NCBI RefSeq assembly: GCF_000426505.1
Contig: NZ_AUFM01000015.1
Location: 486,726 to 550,725 of the forward strand
Length of the DNA stretch: 64,000 bases
Direction of reading: 5' to 3'
Origin: Nisaea denitrificans DSM 18348
GTDB taxonomy: Bacteria > Pseudomonadota > Alphaproteobacteria > Thalassobaculales > Thalassobaculaceae
In this document: positions 10,369 through 19,148 of the stretch, one piece after another
How the letters are laid out: every line of letters starts with the position of its first letter
Position numbering within the stretch: position 1 is the stretch's first letter
Translations under genes and position numbers: made by a program
The notes under the pieces: generated by a model
Seen by the model: the letters and a program-made list of their open reading frames with translations, nothing else
What the model was told of the DNA's origin: nothing
Database searches by the model: none

Positions 10369-12363
10369 ATGGCACGGACTCCGACAAAAAAGCCTGCGGC
10401 GACAACGCGCCGCTCATCTTCCGGTGCGCGCAAGACCGCCGCAACGAAGGATAATGCGCGCAAATCGACGGCCAAGCAGGACACAAAAACCGCCGCCACC
10501 AGAAAGCCTGCGGGCAAGAAAACCGCCCGCAAACCAACAACATCCCGGCGCCGCAAATCGGCCGTGGTGCGCAAGCGCACGGGGGTCGTCGCGGGGCTTA
10601 TCAAGTACGGTTTCGTCGCGGCGATATGGGCATTCGTGCTGGTTGGCGGCGTGCTCGCCTATCATGCCTATCAATTGCCGAACATCACCGATCTCGACCG
10701 GTATGAGCGGGCGGGGGCGACCCGGCTGCTCGACCGCGATGGCGCCATGTTCGTCTCCTACGGGGCGCTGCATGGCCGGCCGGTCACCGCCGCCAATCTC
10801 GCGGCCCCATTGATCAACGCGCTGGTCGCGACGGAGGACCGGCGGTTCTTCTCTCATTTCGGTGTCGATCCAATTTCGATCCTGCGCGCGGCCGTCGTCA
10901 ATCTGAAGGCGGGACGGACGGTGCAGGGCGGCAGCACTCTGACCCAGCAGCTCGCCAAGAACGTCTTTCTCAGCGCGGACCGGTCCTACTCCCGGAAGAT
11001 CCAGGAACTGCTGCTGGCCTTTTGGCTGGAGCACCGCTTCAGCAAGCAGGAAATTCTCGCCATCTATCTCAACCGGGTCTATTTCGGCGCCGGTGCCTAC
11101 GGAGTGGATGCAGCGGCCCGGAAGTACTTCCGCCGCCCGGTCGAGGATCTGACAGCATACCAATCGGCCCTGCTGGTCGGTTTGCTGAAGGCACCGTCAC
11201 GCTACAATCCGGCGGTCGACCGGGAGCGCTCACAGGGTCGTACGCGGCAGGTTCTGCTGAACATGGCCGATGCGGGCTACCTCACCGAGGACGAGGCAGA
11301 GCGGATCGCCGCCCGTCCGTCCGCCATCCAGGGCGCGGCGGGGGTTAGCCGGAACCATCGCTATTTCGCCGACTGGGCGCGTGAGCGGGCGAACGGCTAT
11401 GCCGGACCCGGCGGCGGGGACCGCACGGTCCGCACGACCCTTGACCGACGGCTGCAGCGGATCGCTGAACAGGCCGTGAGTGAAGGCATGAAGCGCGGGG
11501 CCAAGAAGGGCGCCCGGCAGGTCGCCATGGTGGTGATGTCGCCGGACGGCGCTGTCCGGGCGATGATCGGCGGGCGCGACTATGCCAGCTCCCAGTTCAA
11601 CCGTGCCACCCAGGCGCTGCGCCAGCCGGGTTCCGCCTTCAAGCCTTTCGTCTTTCTGGCTGCGCTTGAGGCGGGTTATACGCCAAAGACGAGGCTGCCC
11701 GATGCGCCGGTTGCGCTGAACGGCTGGACGCCTCGGAATTTTGATGGCCGGTATCGGGGTGAGGTCACGCTTGAGGACGCGCTGGCGCATTCCCTGAACG
11801 CGGCAACGGTAAATCTTTCCGAAGCGATCGGCCGGCGCCGGGCGCTCTCGGTTGCGCGCCGTCTCGGCGTGACGGCATCCCTGCCCGAGGGGCCGAGCCT
11901 GGCGCTCGGTGCCGGTGAAGTAACCTTGCTGGAAATGACAGCTGCCTATGCAGCCTTCGCCAATCAGGGGCGGTTTGTCTCGCCCTATGCAGTTGAGCGC
12001 ATCCAGACATCCGCCGAAGGCGCGATCTACGCGCATGATGATCGACCCGCCCCACAGATCGTGGAGACCCGGATTGTCGCCGCATTGAATACGATGCTGC
12101 AGTCGGTGGTGGAAAACGGAACCGGGCGCAGGGCCCGGATCGGGCGTCCGGCCGCCGGCAAGACAGGCACGTCCCAGGATTTCCGCGATGCCTGGTTCAT
12201 CGGCTATACGGCTGATCTGGTTGCAGGGGTCTGGGTCGGCCGGGACGATGCGTCGGCCATGGATGGTGTCACCGGCGGTAGCTTGCCCGCGGAAATCTGG
12301 GCTGCCTTCATGTCGAAAGCGGCAGATGGGCCGCCCCGATCACTGGTCCTGAACACCAATTAG
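10369..12363 (+). CDS. Class A penicillin-binding protein 1A-like (transglycosylase/transpeptidase)
   Basis: A bifunctional peptidoglycan synthase of 664 residues. Residues 1-70 form a cytoplasmic tail with 25 Lys/Arg and only two acids, rich in Ala, Thr and Pro. A transmembrane segment follows at about 77-97. The GT51 domain has EDRRFFSHFGVD (Glu156) and QGGSTLTQQLAKN. The transpeptidase has Ser422 in SAFK, an SLN motif in AHSLNAATVN, and Lys598 in KTGTS. All catalytic motifs are intact. It is a lone gene behind an AT-rich gap and convergent with a membrane phosphatase-fold gene. A PBP1A/2C-like assignment rests on domain order; the exact paralogue is not resolved. Confidence 0.9.
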   Translation: MARTPTKKPAATTRRSSSGARKTAATKDNARKSTAKQDTKTAATRKPAGKKTARKPTTSRRRKSAVVRKRTGVVAGLIKYGFVAAIWAFVLVGGVLAYHAYQLPNITDLDRYERAGATRLLDRDGAMFVSYGALHGRPVTAANLAAPLINALVATEDRRFFSHFGVDPISILRAAVVNLKAGRTVQGGSTLTQQLAKNVFLSADRSYSRKIQELLLAFWLEHRFSKQEILAIYLNRVYFGAGAYGVDAAARKYFRRPVEDLTAYQSALLVGLLKAPSRYNPAVDRERSQGRTRQVLLNMADAGYLTEDEAERIAARPSAIQGAAGVSRNHRYFADWARERANGYAGPGGGDRTVRTTLDRRLQRIAEQAVSEGMKRGAKKGARQVAMVVMSPDGAVRAMIGGRDYASSQFNRATQALRQPGSAFKPFVFLAALEAGYTPKTRLPDAPVALNGWTPRNFDGRYRGEVTLEDALAHSLNAATVNLSEAIGRRRALSVARRLGVTASLPEGPSLALGAGEVTLLEMTAAYAAFANQGRFVSPYAVERIQTSAEGAIYAHDDRPAPQIVETRIVAALNTMLQSVVENGTGRRARIGRPAAGKTGTSQDFRDAWFIGYTADLVAGVWVGRDDASAMDGVTGGSLPAEIWAAFMSKAADGPPRSLVLNTN

Positions 12364-12374
12364 TCCTGACGTGA

Positions 12375-13298
12375 TTAAAGAGCGCCTGTTTCGATATCCA
12401 CGATCAACGGCAGGTGGTCCGAGCTTACATGCGGGCCGAGGGCGGCACCGCCCACCTTCAGCGTTGGTGAGATCAGGGCATGATCGATCGGCAGGGCCAT
12501 CAGGTCGCCGAGCCAGTTATCTCCCCAGGTGAAGGAGCGGCGCAGGCCCGGTACCACCCGCGTGCCTGAATCAGCAGAGATCTTCTGCACGGCGTGGCTC
12601 CAGGGGGCGGCGTTGAAGTCACCGGTGATGATGAGAGGCGTGTCCAGTTGATCCCAGATATCAGCCAATGCCTCGATTTGCTTGGCCTGGGGCAGCGGGA
12701 ACGGCCAGCGCAAATGAAGCGAGGCAACAGTGGTGTCCCGCCCGCCGCCTGAAACGGTAGCCCAGGCAAGCCGGTGATCCTCCAGGCATCCGGTCCCGGT
12801 GAATGCAGTCCGGGAGAGCACAGCAATACCGACCGATCCCCGATACGGGCAGATGATCTGATACGGGTAGGTTTCCTTGAGACGCTTCGTCAGTCTCGGT
12901 TGCTCGACAGCGGCTTCCTGCAGGGTAATGACGTCGGGTTTCATCTCCACAATATAGGCCGTCACCGGTTCAATCCTGGCGTGGTTGTGGTTCATGTTGA
13001 GAGACAGGATCCGGAGATTGCCTGGCCCTTGCGGCTGGTTTTCCGAGAGGGTGCTTCCGCCGAAAAGCTGGCCGAGCGAACCGGCGCTGACCACGATGAC
13101 CGTGGTCAGAAACAGAGCACTGATCCAGGCACGGGTGACCAGCAGCAATAGCAGGAAGGGAAGCGCGAGCACTACCAGATGCAGGCGCAGATGGGAGAAA
13201 CTGTCCGCGAGTGGATGAAAGGCGCCGAACTGACCGGCAATGAGCGCGGCGGCGATAGCCCAGGAACAGAAAAGCGCGAAGCGTCGGAAAGAATTCAT
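12375..13298 (-). CDS. Membrane-anchored endonuclease/exonuclease/phosphatase family protein
   Basis: A protein of about 307 residues. The N-terminus carries three hydrophobic helices (about residues 5-95), followed by an EEP catalytic domain facing the periplasm. Seen motifs are SLNMNHNHA, VITLQEAAVE with the metal-binding Glu, TGDFNAAPWS with the Asp/Asn pair, and SSDHLPLIVDI with the catalytic His near the C-terminus. The substrate may be nucleic acid, a phospholipid or a phosphoester; the sequence does not decide. ATG at 13298 is used; an in-frame GTG at 13313 is also possible, and neither has a clear ribosome binding site. It is convergent with the PBP gene. Confidence 0.8.
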   Translation of the reverse strand: MNSFRRFALFCSWAIAAALIAGQFGAFHPLADSFSHLRLHLVVLALPFLLLLLVTRAWISALFLTTVIVVSAGSLGQLFGGSTLSENQPQGPGNLRILSLNMNHNHARIEPVTAYIVEMKPDVITLQEAAVEQPRLTKRLKETYPYQIICPYRGSVGIAVLSRTAFTGTGCLEDHRLAWATVSGGGRDTTVASLHLRWPFPLPQAKQIEALADIWDQLDTPLIITGDFNAAPWSHAVQKISADSGTRVVPGLRRSFTWGDNWLGDLMALPIDHALISPTLKVGGAALGPHVSSDHLPLIVDIETGAL

Positions 13299-13386
13299 AT
13301 GACGTGAACCCACGAGACGGTCATTGCGAATGCCGGGACTTTCGTAGGGAAATTTGACCGGATCATGGTCGTGTGACGGAAACGGT

Positions 13387-14109
13387 TCAGCCGTAGCGGT
13401 GCAGCGTGGCGCCGTGCCGTTTCAGCCAGGCGCGGGACATATCCATATTCTCGACCAGCCCGTCGCACAGCGCCCAGAACCGGCCGGAATGGTTCATTTC
13501 GATCAGGTGGGCGGCTTCGTGGGCGCAGACATAATCCAGCACATGTTCCGGCGCCAGGATCAGGCGCCAGGAGAAAGACAGCGCGCCGGTGGAGGAGCAG
13601 CTTCCCCAGCGGCTGCGTGTGTCGCGGACGGAAATCCGCGTCGGCTTGCGCCCAACTTGCTCCGCATGGAATCGGGCACGATCCGAGAGCTCCCGCCGGG
13701 CTTCCCGTTTTAGCCAGTCCGTCAGTCGCCGGGCCAGATGGTCAGCACCGCCGGATACTTCCAGATATGGCAAGCCATCGTCAGGGCATTCGGTGCGGCG
13801 GACCGCACCTCGCAGCTCCGGTGCATGGCGGATCCGGTGGTCGACACCGAGCAGGGGAATGGTGGTGCCGTCGGCAAAGGGGATGGCGTCCGGCAGGCGG
13901 GCCAGGCGGTTTTCCAGCCAGACGACGTTCCGGGCGACGAAGCTCTCTGCCTGAGAGCGGGAAACGCCTGGAGGCAGCACCAGCTCCGGCGCGCCGCGGG
14001 CCGGATCGACTTTCAGCGACAGGCGCCGGGCGCGGGTTGAGATCCGTACGGGTACCTCGATATCAGCGCCGTCACGGCCTCTCACGATCAAGGGGCTGGA
14101 TGCATTCAT
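13387..14109 (-). CDS. YgjP-like zinc metallopeptidase (DUF45/M48-related)
   Basis: About 240 residues. The gluzincin motif HEAAHLIEMNHSGRFW gives HExxH and a downstream third-ligand region. RSRWGSCSSTGALSFSWRL upstream is a hallmark of the YgjP/DUF45 family. The cellular substrate of this family is not well established; some members sit next to restriction systems, which is not the case here. ATG at 14109 is preferred to the TTG at 14127, but no clear ribosome binding site is seen. It lies between the EEP gene and a drug exporter gene, all on the minus strand with gaps near 90 bp. Confidence 0.85.
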   Translation of the reverse strand: MNASSPLIVRGRDGADIEVPVRISTRARRLSLKVDPARGAPELVLPPGVSRSQAESFVARNVVWLENRLARLPDAIPFADGTTIPLLGVDHRIRHAPELRGAVRRTECPDDGLPYLEVSGGADHLARRLTDWLKREARRELSDRARFHAEQVGRKPTRISVRDTRSRWGSCSSTGALSFSWRLILAPEHVLDYVCAHEAAHLIEMNHSGRFWALCDGLVENMDMSRAWLKRHGATLHRYG

Positions 14110-14201
14110 GGGTGTAGCTTTTACCAAGGTCTAGTGGTTCAGGGAATGTAAACTACCAGATATTACTGCCTTCGTGGACCCGCCGGGTCAATTGCGGCAG
14201 C

Positions 14202-15407
14202 TCAGTCTTTCGCTTCTCCCGGGCGCGGGATCAGCATCACCGAAACCACGCTGAGCACACCGGCAACCGCGAACAGGTCTGGCATCACCAGGGGATGGTT
14301 GTTCTGCAGGCTGCTGATGATGAAGGAGCCGACCGCCCCGGTGCCCATCTGCAGGAAGCCGAGCAGGGCGGAAGCGACACCGGCGATATGCGGGAAATGC
14401 TGAAGCGCACCGGCCATGGAACTCGGCAGGGTGATGCCGAGGGCGACGAGGAGCAGCATGCTTGGGCCGATGATCGCGGCGGCGGAGACATGGCCGAACT
14501 GGGCCGGGATGAACATGGCGAAGCCCGCGATCAGGCCGACGACGCTGCCGATCCGGACCATGTTGTGGATCCCGATCCGGCGGCCGAACCGGTTGGTGAT
14601 GATGTTGCCGGTCAGGAAACCCGCGACATTGAACAGGATCAGCAAACCATAAGCTTGCGGCGAATAGCCGAGCTCCACCATCAGGATGTAGGGCGACCCG
14701 GTTTGATAGGCGAAGAGCATGCCGAAGAAACAGCCGTTCAGGGCGGCGTAACCGAAGAACCGGCGGTCGACGATCAGCGCGCAGTAGGTTTTGAGCATGC
14801 CGCCGAGCTTCATGGCGTCGAGATTTTTCTGCGCGAGGGTCTCCGGTAGCCGGAACAGGCTGAAGAGGAACAGCACGCCCGCGACGACCGCCATGAAAAC
14901 GAACGAGGCCTGCCAGCCGAAATGGCCCTGCAGTTGGCCGCCGATGGTCGGGGTCAGCGCTGGCGAGAGCGCCATGGCCATGCCGATGAAGGACATGATC
15001 CGGGCGGATTCGGCGCCTTCGGACTTGTCCCGGATGAGCGCCCGGCTGACGGCGTGACCGGCACAGGCACCGATGGCGAGCAGCACGCGGGCACTGATCA
15101 GCGCCCAGATCGTGGTTGCTAGTGCGCAGGCAATAGCGCCGGCAACATAGATCGCGAGGCCGGTCAGGATCACCGGGCGGCGGCCAAACCGGTCCGACAA
15201 CGGCCCTGCGAGTAGCTGGAAAAAGGCGAAGGCGGTGAAATGCACCGTCAGGGTGAGCTGAACGGTGCCCATGTCCGTCTGGAAATAGTCGACGAGCGAC
15301 GGCAGGGACGGAACGAACAGACCGACGGCCATCTGGCCGAGGGCGACCATCATTGTGAGAGTCGCTATGCCGCTGGCCGAATAGACCCGGAAATCGGTTT
15401 TTTGCAT
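14202..15407 (-). CDS. Bcr/CflA-type MFS multidrug exporter
   Basis: A 401-residue, 12-helix major facilitator transporter. The A-motif between helices 2 and 3 is GPLSDRFGRRP, and FVPSLPSLVDYF in helix 1 matches Bcr/CflA drug/H+ antiporters. The ATG at 15407 has GAAGAT upstream. The frame extends to 15461, but the extra residues are not membrane-like and overlap a hairpin, so the shorter start is chosen. It is downstream of ada on the same strand, separated by a probable terminator. Its drug specificity cannot be inferred. Confidence 0.87.
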   Translation of the reverse strand: MQKTDFRVYSASGIATLTMMVALGQMAVGLFVPSLPSLVDYFQTDMGTVQLTLTVHFTAFAFFQLLAGPLSDRFGRRPVILTGLAIYVAGAIACALATTIWALISARVLLAIGACAGHAVSRALIRDKSEGAESARIMSFIGMAMALSPALTPTIGGQLQGHFGWQASFVFMAVVAGVLFLFSLFRLPETLAQKNLDAMKLGGMLKTYCALIVDRRFFGYAALNGCFFGMLFAYQTGSPYILMVELGYSPQAYGLLILFNVAGFLTGNIITNRFGRRIGIHNMVRIGSVVGLIAGFAMFIPAQFGHVSAAAIIGPSMLLLVALGITLPSSMAGALQHFPHIAGVASALLGFLQMGTGAVGSFIISSLQNNHPLVMPDLFAVAGVLSVVSVMLIPRPGEAKD

Positions 15408-15428
15408 GGGTGATCTTCGACATGGGAA

Positions 15429-15454
15429 AAAGGCCGCCACTGCTGTCGGCCTTT
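15429..15454 (-). terminator. Rho-independent terminator downstream of ada
   Basis: AAAGGCCG (15429-15436) and CGGCCTTT (15447-15454) form a perfect 8-bp stem with a 10-base loop. Read on the minus strand it is followed by a T-run (complement of A at 15427-15431). It lies 41 bases past the ada stop and before the MFS start, so it probably separates the two transcripts. Confidence 0.65.
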
Positions 15455-15494
15455 CTTTCATAACGCAATTCTGCGCTGCGGTATACCGATTGGT

Positions 15495-16610
15495 TTACCC
15501 CGCCTCGGCCAGGCTCATCTCGTCACGCTGTTGACGCTCTTCATCCAGTAATTGGCGCTTGCGGGGCACGCCCCAGCGATAGCCGGTCAGGCTGCCGCCG
15601 GCCCCGACCGCGCGATGGCAGGGAATGACAAGGGCGACGCGATTGCTGCCGCAGGCCCGGCCGACCGCCCGGGGCGCTCCCGGCTTGCCGATGGCCTCGG
15701 CCAGCTCGCCGTAAGTTCTCGTCTCGCCGTAGGGCACGTCCATCAGTGCTTCCCAGACCTGGCGCTGAAAGGCGGTCGCCTGGATGTCGAGCGGCAGTTT
15801 GATATCCGGTAGCCGTCCCTCGAGATGGGCGATCACGGCCTCGGTGATCCTGCCTAGTGTGTCGTCGTCCCGGACGATTTCCGCTTTCGGGAATTCCTCA
15901 CGGAGTTCCACCTCAAGTTTTCCGGCATCCTCGCCCAGTGCAAGAAAGCAGATCCCGCTCTCCGTGGCCGCGATGAGAATCTGGCCAAGCGGGCTGGGCG
16001 CGAGGGTAAAGGCGATCACAGCGCCGCGTCCGCCCTTGCCGTAGGTCGCGGGCGTCATGCCGAGCTGGCCGCGGGCTTTTTCATAAAGCCTGCTGGAGGA
16101 GCCGTATCCCGCCCCGTATAGCGCGGGGGAAACGGCTTCGCCCGATTTCAGGTTCTCACGCAGTCTTCCAAGCCGTTGAGCGTCCCAAAACTGCCTCGGG
16201 GTCACGCCGGTTGCGGCCTTGAAGGTGCGCTGCAGGTGATAGGGGGAGAGGCCGGTTGCGTCGGCCAGTTCGTCCAGGGTCGGTGCGGTTTCGTCTGCGG
16301 CGTCAAGCAGGGCGCAGGCCGCTTCGACTGCGCCGAGACGTCGGGTGTGGGCCGCATCGGCGCCGAGGCATTTCCGGCAGGCCCGGTAGCCGCCTGCCTC
16401 CGCTTCGGCGGGGCTGTCATAGAACCGCACGTTCTCGCGCTTCGGTTTGCGCGAGGAGCAACTCGGGCGGCAATAGATACCAGTGGTGGTCACCGCGTAG
16501 AAGAACACGCCATCCGCTTCCCGGTTGCGGGTCGCTACCGCAGTCCAGCGCGCCGCATCGTCGCTGAAACGGTTCGATTCAGGGGTTCCGATTGAACTGC
16601 TATCCGGCAT
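15495..16610 (-). CDS. ada: Ada: bifunctional DNA methyl-phosphotriester/O6-methylguanine methyltransferase and regulator
   Basis: About 371 residues in three parts. The N-terminal Ada zinc domain has four cysteines (GIYCRPSC and ACRKC), one of which accepts methyl from phosphotriesters. An AraC-type helix-turn-helix follows (LADATGLSPYHLQRTFK). The C-terminal O6-alkylguanine transferase has the suicide cysteine in VIPCHRAVG. The start is taken at ATG 16610 because GAGGAG stands 9 bases upstream; an earlier ATG at 16640 lacks a ribosome binding site. It is expected to activate alkylation-repair genes, possibly itself. It is divergent from ugpB. Confidence 0.93.
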   Translation of the reverse strand: MPDSSSIGTPESNRFSDDAARWTAVATRNREADGVFFYAVTTTGIYCRPSCSSRKPKRENVRFYDSPAEAEAGGYRACRKCLGADAAHTRRLGAVEAACALLDAADETAPTLDELADATGLSPYHLQRTFKAATGVTPRQFWDAQRLGRLRENLKSGEAVSPALYGAGYGSSSRLYEKARGQLGMTPATYGKGGRGAVIAFTLAPSPLGQILIAATESGICFLALGEDAGKLEVELREEFPKAEIVRDDDTLGRITEAVIAHLEGRLPDIKLPLDIQATAFQRQVWEALMDVPYGETRTYGELAEAIGKPGAPRAVGRACGSNRVALVIPCHRAVGAGGSLTGYRWGVPRKRQLLDEERQQRDEMSLAEAG

Positions 16611-16790
16611 GGGCCCGGCCTCCTCGGTGACTTCGCCCATTTTATACCTTTTCGGCGCGGCTTCCGACTATCCGCAGCTTGCGCGGCAAACCGGGTATTT
16701 CCGCAGCGGCTGGCTGATCGGAACAGAACAAACGAACATTTCATATTTTCAAATGAAAAGAGAAACTTGGCCGTCATTATTGCAACGAAA

Positions 16791-16808
16791 ATGTCACGGT
16801 TCTTTCAC
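16791..16808 (+). promoter_or_regulatory. Candidate Pho box upstream of ugpB
   Basis: ATGTCAC (16791-16797), a 4-base spacer GGTT and CTTTCAC (16802-16808) form a direct repeat at the 11-bp spacing of PhoB boxes (consensus CTGTCAY, 4 bases, CTGTCAY). Each half matches 6 of 7 positions. A third CCGTCAT lies at 16771-16777, slightly out of register. The site is 60 bases before the ugpB start. ugp operons are phosphate-starvation regulated in several proteobacteria, so PhoB control is inferred. Confidence 0.5.
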
Positions 16809-16867
16809 CGTTCGGACGTGTGCCGGGAATAGGGTCGGCGCTCGTATTTCTTCCAACGGAGCCTCTT

Positions 16868-18175
16868 ATGAAAGCGACCAAGACGATCTTCGCCGCTGCG
16901 GCCGGCCTTGCCATGCTCGGCGCCGGCGCCGCAAACGCGGCCACTGAAATCACCTTCTGGCATGCCATGGGTGGCGGTCTCGGTGAGACGGTCAACACCA
17001 TCGCCAAGGACTTCAACGCGTCCCAGAGCGAATACAAGCTGACCCCGATCTACAAGGGCGGCTACGAAGAGACCATGACCGCCGGGATCGCCGCATTCCG
17101 CGCCGGCGAAGCGCCGAACATCATCCAGATCTTCGATGCCGGCTCCGCCACCATCATCAATGCCAAGGGCGCCGTCTATCCGGTCGCCAGCCTGCTGAAC
17201 GAGAACGGTGTGCCGTTCCACGCCGAGGATTACATCTCCGGCGTTCGTAACTTCTATGCGGACAGCAAGGGCGACATGATCGGCATGCCGTTCAACAGCT
17301 CCACCCCGGTGCTCTATTACAACAAGGACGCGCTCGCCAAAGCCGGTGTGCAGCCGCCGAAAACCTGGGAAGAGTTCGAAGAAATCGCGCCGAAGCTGAA
17401 GAAAGCCGGCTACATCGCCCTTTCCCAGTCCCACACCCCGTGGATCTTCTCCGAGAACTTCCATTCACGGCACAACATCCCGCTGGCGAACGACAATAAC
17501 GGCTTCGACGGCGTTGCTACCAAGATCAACTACAACAACGAACACATGCGCATGCACTTCTCCAAGGCACGCGAATGGCAGCAGGCCGGCCTGTTCGGGT
17601 ATTACGGCAGCAAGTGGGGCGACAACCAGAAGCCCTTCATCGACCAGGAAGTCGCCATGTGGCTCGGCTCCTCGGGTTCTTTCGGCGGCCTGAAGAAGAG
17701 CGCCAAGTTCGCCTTCGGCACCACCAACCTGCCGTACTGGAACAGCATCACCAAGGGTGAGGAATACACGACCTTCATCGGTGGCGCCGCGCTCTTTGCC
17801 TTCAGCGGCAAGGAAAAGGCTCAGAACGAAGGCGTTGCCAAGTTCTTCCAGTTCCTGACCAAACCGGAGACCCAGTTCTTCTGGCACAAGGAAACCGGTT
17901 ACGTGCCGATCACCAACGCGGCCTACAAGCTCGCTCAGGAAACCGGTTACTACAATGACGAGCCGGACGCCGAAGTCGGCATCCAGCAGCTGAACCAGAA
18001 GGCGGCCGCGAACAACAAGGGCTATCGCCTCGGCTACTACGTTCAGATCCGTGAAGTCATGACCCGTGAATATGACCAGGTCTTCGCCGGCACCAAGTCC
18101 GTCGACGACGCTTTCGCGGCCATCGAGGACGGTGCGAACAAGCTTCTGGCCCGCTTCGCCAAGACGGTCCAGTAA
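16868..18175 (+). CDS. ugpB: Glycerol-3-phosphate ABC transporter substrate-binding protein
   Basis: A periplasmic extracellular solute-binding protein family 1 of 435 residues. ATG at 16868 has CGGAG upstream and starts a clear Sec signal peptide ending in GAANAATEITFWHAMGG. The residues ITFWHAMGGGLGETVN, DAGSATIINAKGAVYP and the WIFSENFHSRHNIPLANDNNG region are characteristic of UgpB. It is first in a four-gene operon with both permeases and the ATPase. A possible alternative substrate is a related glycerophosphodiester. A strong hairpin follows the gene, typical for uncoupling binding-protein levels from the membrane components. Confidence 0.92.
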   Translation: MKATKTIFAAAAGLAMLGAGAANAATEITFWHAMGGGLGETVNTIAKDFNASQSEYKLTPIYKGGYEETMTAGIAAFRAGEAPNIIQIFDAGSATIINAKGAVYPVASLLNENGVPFHAEDYISGVRNFYADSKGDMIGMPFNSSTPVLYYNKDALAKAGVQPPKTWEEFEEIAPKLKKAGYIALSQSHTPWIFSENFHSRHNIPLANDNNGFDGVATKINYNNEHMRMHFSKAREWQQAGLFGYYGSKWGDNQKPFIDQEVAMWLGSSGSFGGLKKSAKFAFGTTNLPYWNSITKGEEYTTFIGGAALFAFSGKEKAQNEGVAKFFQFLTKPETQFFWHKETGYVPITNAAYKLAQETGYYNDEPDAEVGIQQLNQKAAANNKGYRLGYYVQIREVMTREYDQVFAGTKSVDDAFAAIEDGANKLLARFAKTVQ

Positions 18176-18192
18176 CCAGCATTTCTCGCAAG

Positions 18193-18222
18193 AGCGGCGG
18201 GCGGTCTCAACCGCCCGCCGCT
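18193..18222 (+). terminator. Intercistronic hairpin between ugpB and ugpA
   Basis: AGCGGCGGGCGGT (18193-18205) and ACCGCCCGCCGCT (18210-18222) form a perfect 13-bp stem with loop CTCA. Only a short pyrimidine run follows, so it is probably an mRNA-stabilising or partially terminating element rather than a full stop. It lies 18 bases after ugpB and 33 bases before ugpA. Confidence 0.65.
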
Positions 18223-18254
18223 TTCCCGTTCTGGCTCATCAAGGGATATCGGCG

Positions 18255-19133
18255 ATGAAACGGCAGCAATTCGACAGTTTTACCCTGCCGTATCTGCTGA
18301 TCGCGCCTCAGCTCGCGATCATCTTTATTTTTTTCGTCTGGCCTGCGGCACAGGCGGTCTACCAGTCTTTCATGCTGGAAGACCCGTTCGGCCTGGCCAG
18401 TCAATTCGTTGGTTTTGATAATTTCATCGAAGTGGTTTCGAACGAGCATTACGCGCGCTCGGCCATCTTCACCGCGATTTTCTCCGGGCTGGTCGCCTTT
18501 CTCTCCATGGCTATCGCTTTGCTGCTGGCGGTCAAGGCGGACGGCATCCTGCATGGCCAGTCGGCCTACAAGATCATGCTGACCTGGGTCTATGCCGTGG
18601 CCCCGGCCGTTGCCGGTATGATGGGCGTTTTCCTGTTCGACCGTAGCATTGGCCCGCTCAATCACCTGTTCAACGCCACCGGCTGGCCCTTCAACCCGCA
18701 GCTCGATGTGTTCGACGCCTCGGTGACGGTGATCCTGGTTTCGGTCTGGAAGCAGATCAGCGTGAACTTCATCTATTTCCTTGCCGGTCTGCAGTCCATC
18801 CCGCGCGCCGTGCGCGAGGCGGCCCTGATCGACTGCCGCAACGGCTTCCGCCGGTTCTGGACTGTGACCCTGCCGCTCTTGGCACCGACCGGCTTCTTCG
18901 TGCTGGTGATCAACATCACCTATGCCTTCTTCGAGACCTTCGGCGTGATCGACACAATGACCCGCGGCGCCCCCGGCGGCGGCACGGCGACGCTGGTCTA
19001 CAAGGTCTATCAGGACGGCTTCCTCGGCGCGGATATCGGCGGCAGCTCCGCCCAGTCCGTCATTCTCATGATCCTCGTGCTGGGACTGACCATCGTGCAG
19101 TTCCGCGTGATCGAGAAGCGCATCCATTACTGA
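18255..19133 (+). CDS. ugpA: Glycerol-3-phosphate ABC transporter permease UgpA
   Basis: A 292-residue inner-membrane permease of the MalF/UgpA type with about six helices. The EAA loop is seen as REAALIDCRNGFRRFWTVTLP, which contacts the ATPase. The ATG at 18255 (MKRQQFDSFTLPYLLIAPQL) is chosen: the frame is open upstream into ugpB but codes for nothing membrane-like. It is followed 15 bp later by ugpE. Confidence 0.92.
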   Translation: MKRQQFDSFTLPYLLIAPQLAIIFIFFVWPAAQAVYQSFMLEDPFGLASQFVGFDNFIEVVSNEHYARSAIFTAIFSGLVAFLSMAIALLLAVKADGILHGQSAYKIMLTWVYAVAPAVAGMMGVFLFDRSIGPLNHLFNATGWPFNPQLDVFDASVTVILVSVWKQISVNFIYFLAGLQSIPRAVREAALIDCRNGFRRFWTVTLPLLAPTGFFVLVINITYAFFETFGVIDTMTRGAPGGGTATLVYKVYQDGFLGADIGGSSAQSVILMILVLGLTIVQFRVIEKRIHY

Positions 19134-19148
19134 GCCGGGGATCGAGCC

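Noticed and set aside
14188..15468. A 426-codon minus-strand frame overlapping the MFS gene
   Set aside because: It is an alternate frame of the Bcr/CflA transporter gene. Its Arg/Pro/His-rich composition has no membrane pattern or motif, whereas the other frame gives an intact 12-helix transporter.
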